Assembly: GCA_003557085.1 (NCBI GenBank) | Contig: PWPR01000004.1 | Span: 1 to 8,230, forward strand | Length of the DNA stretch: 8,230 nucleotides | Source: Clostridia bacterium | Lineage (GTDB): Bacteria; Bacillota; UBA994; PWPR01 | Reading direction: 5' to 3' | In this document: piece after piece, positions 6,448-8,230 of the stretch | Layout of the letters: each line of letters begins with the position of its first letter | Position numbering within the stretch: the first letter of the stretch is position 1 | Notes under the pieces: model-generated | The model's database searches: none | What the model was told of the DNA's origin: nothing | The model's input: only the letters and a program-made list of their open reading frames with translations | Made by a program: the position numbers and the translations under genes

Positions 6448-7738
6448 TCTAGATATTCTAGCAATGGGGGCACGTAATCTTTGGCGGAGAAAAGTGCGCT
6501 CCTTGCTAACTGTACTAGGAGTTATAATTGGAACAGCAGCAATTGTAGTAATGATATCCTTAAGCGTGGGAATAGAAGATGCTTTGGTTAAGCAGTTTGA
6601 GAATATGGGTGACTTAAGTATAGTTGAAGTATGGCCAGGGTTTAGTGGAAATGAAAGAACTATGATTGACACAGAAATGATGGATAAGATTTCTGCTATA
6701 GAAGGCGTAGAGGTTGCAACACCTCTTATGAACTCCTATGCAAGGATAATTGCTGATAGATATGAAGTCACAACTTCTATCATGGGAATTAAGCCTGAAG
6801 CACTACCTTACTTAGGAATCGAAATAAGTGAAGGAAGGTTATTAACAACAGAAGACGATTTGCATATGTTGTTTGGTAGCCAGGTACTTCCTAGATTTCA
6901 AATACCAAGGTCTACAAGCAATATGAGAGGTGGCTATTATCCTGATTATAATCAAAGCACAGAGCCTCCTATTGATGTAATGGAAGTTAATCTTAGGCTC
7001 TCTTACGATATGGGTTGGGGAGATGGTAATACACAATATGAGCTCTATAGAGCTCAAGCGGTCGGCATTATAGGTGGTGATGGCTATAACAGATATAGTT
7101 ATAGCGTTATTATGCCTCTTGATACAGTAATTAGACTAGAGCAAGAGAACAATAGCAACAATAGGTCTGGTGGAAGATATGAACCAGAGTTTAACCAAGT
7201 TATGGTAAAGGCAGCAACTCTTGATGATATAGACCATATTACAGCTAGCATACAACAGTTGGGGCTTCAATCACACAGTCTCAGTGAAATGCTTGAGGAA
7301 GCTAAGAGATCTACAGAGTTTATTAGACTCATTCTTGGTGGTATAGGAGCTATCTCAATGCTTGTAGCAGCCTTAGGAATAACAAACACTATGGTAATGT
7401 CAATCTATGAGAGAACAAGAGAAATAGGCGTCATGAAAGTACTAGGCGCAAAACTAGCAGATATAGGTAAGATGTTCTTAGTGGAATCTGCCTTAATAGG
7501 CTTCTTTGGTGGAGTAGTTGGGCTGGGAGTTAGCTTTGGTATTTCTTATTTCTTAAATAATATTATAGCAGGAGCTGGAATGATAGGAATACCAATGCAA
7601 GCAAGAATGTCAATAATTCCACCTTGGCTAGTAATTTTGGCATTAGTATTCACATCGAGTGTGGGTTTAATTGCAGGTTTATACCCAGCTATTAGAGCTA
7701 TGAGATTAAGTGCACTAGAAGCAATTAGAACAGAATAA
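6440..7738 (+). CDS. ABC transporter permease, MacB/FtsX family (YknZ-like)
   Basis: The 432-residue protein has the MacB topology. A cytoplasmic N-terminal helix (LAMGARNLWRRKVRS, 7-21) precedes the first membrane segment (about 22-44). A large extracytoplasmic MacB-type periplasmic core domain (about 45-290) is followed by three C-terminal membrane segments (about 294-318, 348-372, 394-416). The coupling segment YERTREIGVMKVLGAK (323-338) and the ending YPAIRAMRLSALEAIR are family hallmarks. MacB-type permeases do not pass substrate through the membrane centre; they transmit ATP-driven motion to the outside. The core domain contains an unusually Y/G/N-rich stretch at about 153-222. The ATG overlaps the upstream stop by 8 nt with AAGGA about 11 nt before it, which implies translational coupling with the repeat protein. 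The ATPase it needs is encoded two genes upstream. Confidence 0.92.
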   Translation: MGSLDILAMGARNLWRRKVRSLLTVLGVIIGTAAIVVMISLSVGIEDALVKQFENMGDLSIVEVWPGFSGNERTMIDTEMMDKISAIEGVEVATPLMNSYARIIADRYEVTTSIMGIKPEALPYLGIEISEGRLLTTEDDLHMLFGSQVLPRFQIPRSTSNMRGGYYPDYNQSTEPPIDVMEVNLRLSYDMGWGDGNTQYELYRAQAVGIIGGDGYNRYSYSVIMPLDTVIRLEQENNSNNRSGGRYEPEFNQVMVKAATLDDIDHITASIQQLGLQSHSLSEMLEEAKRSTEFIRLILGGIGAISMLVAALGITNTMVMSIYERTREIGVMKVLGAKLADIGKMFLVESALIGFFGGVVGLGVSFGISYFLNNIIAGAGMIGIPMQARMSIIPPWLVILALVFTSSVGLIAGLYPAIRAMRLSALEAIRTE

Positions 7739-7780
7739 GCTTCTTTTTACGAATATTTTACATAAATTCTTAATTAGCAC

Positions 7781-7810
7781 TACACAAGCGTTACTCAAGT
7801 ATGGCATAAT
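7781..7810 (+). promoter_or_regulatory. Possible extended -10 promoter downstream of the ABC operon
   Basis: TGGCATAAT (7802-7810) is an extended -10 match, with TACACA (7781-7786; four of six -35 consensus bases) at 18-bp spacing. A transcript starting near 7817 would meet the terminator at 7860-7896 after about 80 nt without an evident gene. It could be a small RNA promoter or chance in AT-rich DNA. Confidence 0.3.
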
Positions 7811-7859
7811 AGTAGTGTGAATAAGATAAATCTACTTTCAATATAAGATAGTCTAGGGG

Positions 7860-7896
7860 ACAGGGAAAAGCTCGCATAGCGGGCTTTTCCTGTTTT
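7860..7896 (+). terminator. Strong rho-independent terminator downstream of the ABC operon
   Basis: A long stem joins 7860-7875 to 7879-7893 around a three-base loop (ATA), with one G-T pair and one bulged G. It is followed by TTTT (7893-7896). It lies about 120 nt after the permease stop and is the first good terminator there, so it probably ends the three-gene transcript, or a short RNA started in the gap. Confidence 0.85.
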
Positions 7897-7938
7897 AAAT
7901 ACGTATTAGCTTACTTATCAAAAAATCGGCTCTATAAT

Positions 7939-7979
7939 AAATGGTGTTGGTGATTGGAAGCCAGCATCATTTTTCTTTT
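7939..7979 (+). terminator. Terminator-like hairpin just inside the IS left end
   Basis: A 10-bp stem (7941-7950 with 7961-7970, including two G-T pairs) can be lengthened by two A-T pairs. It encloses a 10-nt loop and is followed by TTTTTCTTTT. It faces transcription coming from outside the element and lies upstream of the transposase promoter, as expected of an insulating terminator. Confidence 0.65.
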
Positions 7980-7999
7980 AAAAAAGTAGCGAGACAAAA

Positions 8000-8050
8000 G
8001 ACACACTCTGATAAAATATAATCACCAAACTAAATTTTAAGGAGTGTGTC
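8000..8050 (+). repeat. Inverted repeat that can hide the transposase ribosome binding site
   Basis: GACACACTC (8000-8008) and GAGTGTGTC (8042-8050) are perfect 9-bp inverted repeats, extendable by one T-G pair (8009/8041). The right arm covers GGAG (8041-8044) of the AAGGAG ribosome binding site. The left arm lies upstream of the transposase -10 box. The hairpin would therefore form only in RNA started outside, which suggests protection against translation of read-through transcripts. Confidence 0.6.
8017..8022 (+). promoter_or_regulatory. -10 box of the transposase promoter
   Basis: A perfect TATAAT lies 30 nt before the transposase ATG. The -35 region is poor at 17-18 bp spacing (ACAAAA or GACAAA), which would fit weak expression of a transposase. 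A start near 8029 leaves a leader of about 24 nt that contains the ribosome binding site but not the left arm of the inverted repeat. Confidence 0.45.
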
Positions 8051-8052
8051 AA

Positions 8053-8230
8053 ATGTCTCAAGTTAATTTTATACTAAGCATCTTAAATTTGAAAGATGAA
8101 AATATAGTCTTTGAAGAAGAATTTTATGCAGAAGAAAAAGTTAAAGGAATAGTGAGTAAAACATTTCATGCAAAACTGACTTTTAGGCCTAAAGCATGTT
8201 ATAGATGTGGAGTTGTGTATGATGAAAGAA
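8053..8230 (+). CDS. ISL3-family transposase, N-terminal part
   Basis: The open frame begins at ATG 8053, 8 nt after AAGGAG, and is still open at the right edge after 59 codons. The product starts MSQVNFILSILNLKDENIVF, followed by an acidic stretch, then KLTFRPKACYRCG. The C49-x2-C52 pair in a P-x-x-C-x-x-CG setting is the first half of the zinc-binding N-terminal domain of ISL3 transposases, which recognises the element's ends. The catalytic DDE domain lies beyond the window, so whether the gene is intact is unknown. Upstream signals (terminator hairpin, inverted repeat over the ribosome binding site, weak promoter) indicate tight control of expression. Confidence 0.85.
   Translation, partial: MSQVNFILSILNLKDENIVFEEEFYAEEKVKGIVSKTFHAKLTFRPKACYRCGVVYDER

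Larger units (their letters stand above)
7928..8230 (+). mobile_element. Left end of an ISL3-family insertion sequence, cut by the window edge
   Basis: The left boundary is placed at GGCTCTATAATAAATGG (from 7928) because ISL3-family inverted repeats characteristically begin GGCT and the transposase starts 125 nt inside. ISL3 elements usually duplicate about 8 bp of AT-rich target, which here would be AAAAAATC (7920-7927). The right end and its matching repeat are outside the window, so completeness cannot be judged. It inserted downstream of the ABC operon terminator and appears to interrupt no gene. Confidence 0.7.

Noticed and set aside
6373..7057. Minus-strand open frames over the end of the repeat protein gene and in the permease gene
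   Set aside because: Antisense shadows; low-complexity Ser/Leu/Ile-rich translations with no domain signals.
7911..7938. Hybrid promoter formed by flanking DNA and TATAAT at the IS tip (7933-7938)
   Set aside because: The -35 match (TTACTT) is poor, and transcription would run at once into the hairpin at 7939-7979.

Overview
The window reads as chromosomal DNA from a low-GC Gram-positive anaerobe-type bacterium (Bacillota, most likely Clostridia). The basis is AT-rich codon use, strong GGAGG-type ribosome binding sites, T-tailed hairpin terminators, a MurG2-type glycosyltransferase known from Bacillus and related genera, and an ISL3-type insertion sequence. Species cannot be fixed from this stretch.

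Layout, left to right. (1) Positions 1-321 hold the C-terminal third or so of a PhnE-type permease of a phosphonate (or related oxyanion) ABC importer, running in from the left. (2) It converges on a minus-strand cytoplasmic metallophosphatase/5'-nucleotidase (337-1851). The two share one bidirectional terminator, which lies partly inside the last codons of the nucleotidase. (3) A HAD-family phosphatase (1935-2567) starts divergently from the nucleotidase and is followed 34 nt later by a MurG2-like GlcNAc transferase (2602-3666), then a hairpin terminator. (4) A 285-nt regulatory gap carries a perfect 8-bp inverted repeat with a third half-site, followed by two TATAAT boxes. (5) A tight three-gene operon follows: a MacB/LolD-type ABC ATPase (3952-4644), a secreted, C-terminally membrane-anchored protein with four Ig-like/CARDB (COG1361-type) repeats (4666-6447), and a MacB/FtsX-type permease (6440-7738) whose start overlaps the upstream stop by 8 nt. 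(6) After a further T-tailed terminator, the left end of an ISL3-family insertion sequence begins at about 7928. Its transposase (8053 onward) runs off the right edge.

The most interesting unit is the three-gene ABC operon. It looks like a MacB-type (type VII, mechanotransmission) system in which the usual MacA/YknX membrane-fusion partner is replaced by a membrane-tethered stack of four extracellular beta-sandwich domains. The second notable item is the IS end. It appears to be insulated from outside transcription twice: by a terminator hairpin just inside the end, and by an inverted repeat that would hide the transposase ribosome binding site only in read-through transcripts.
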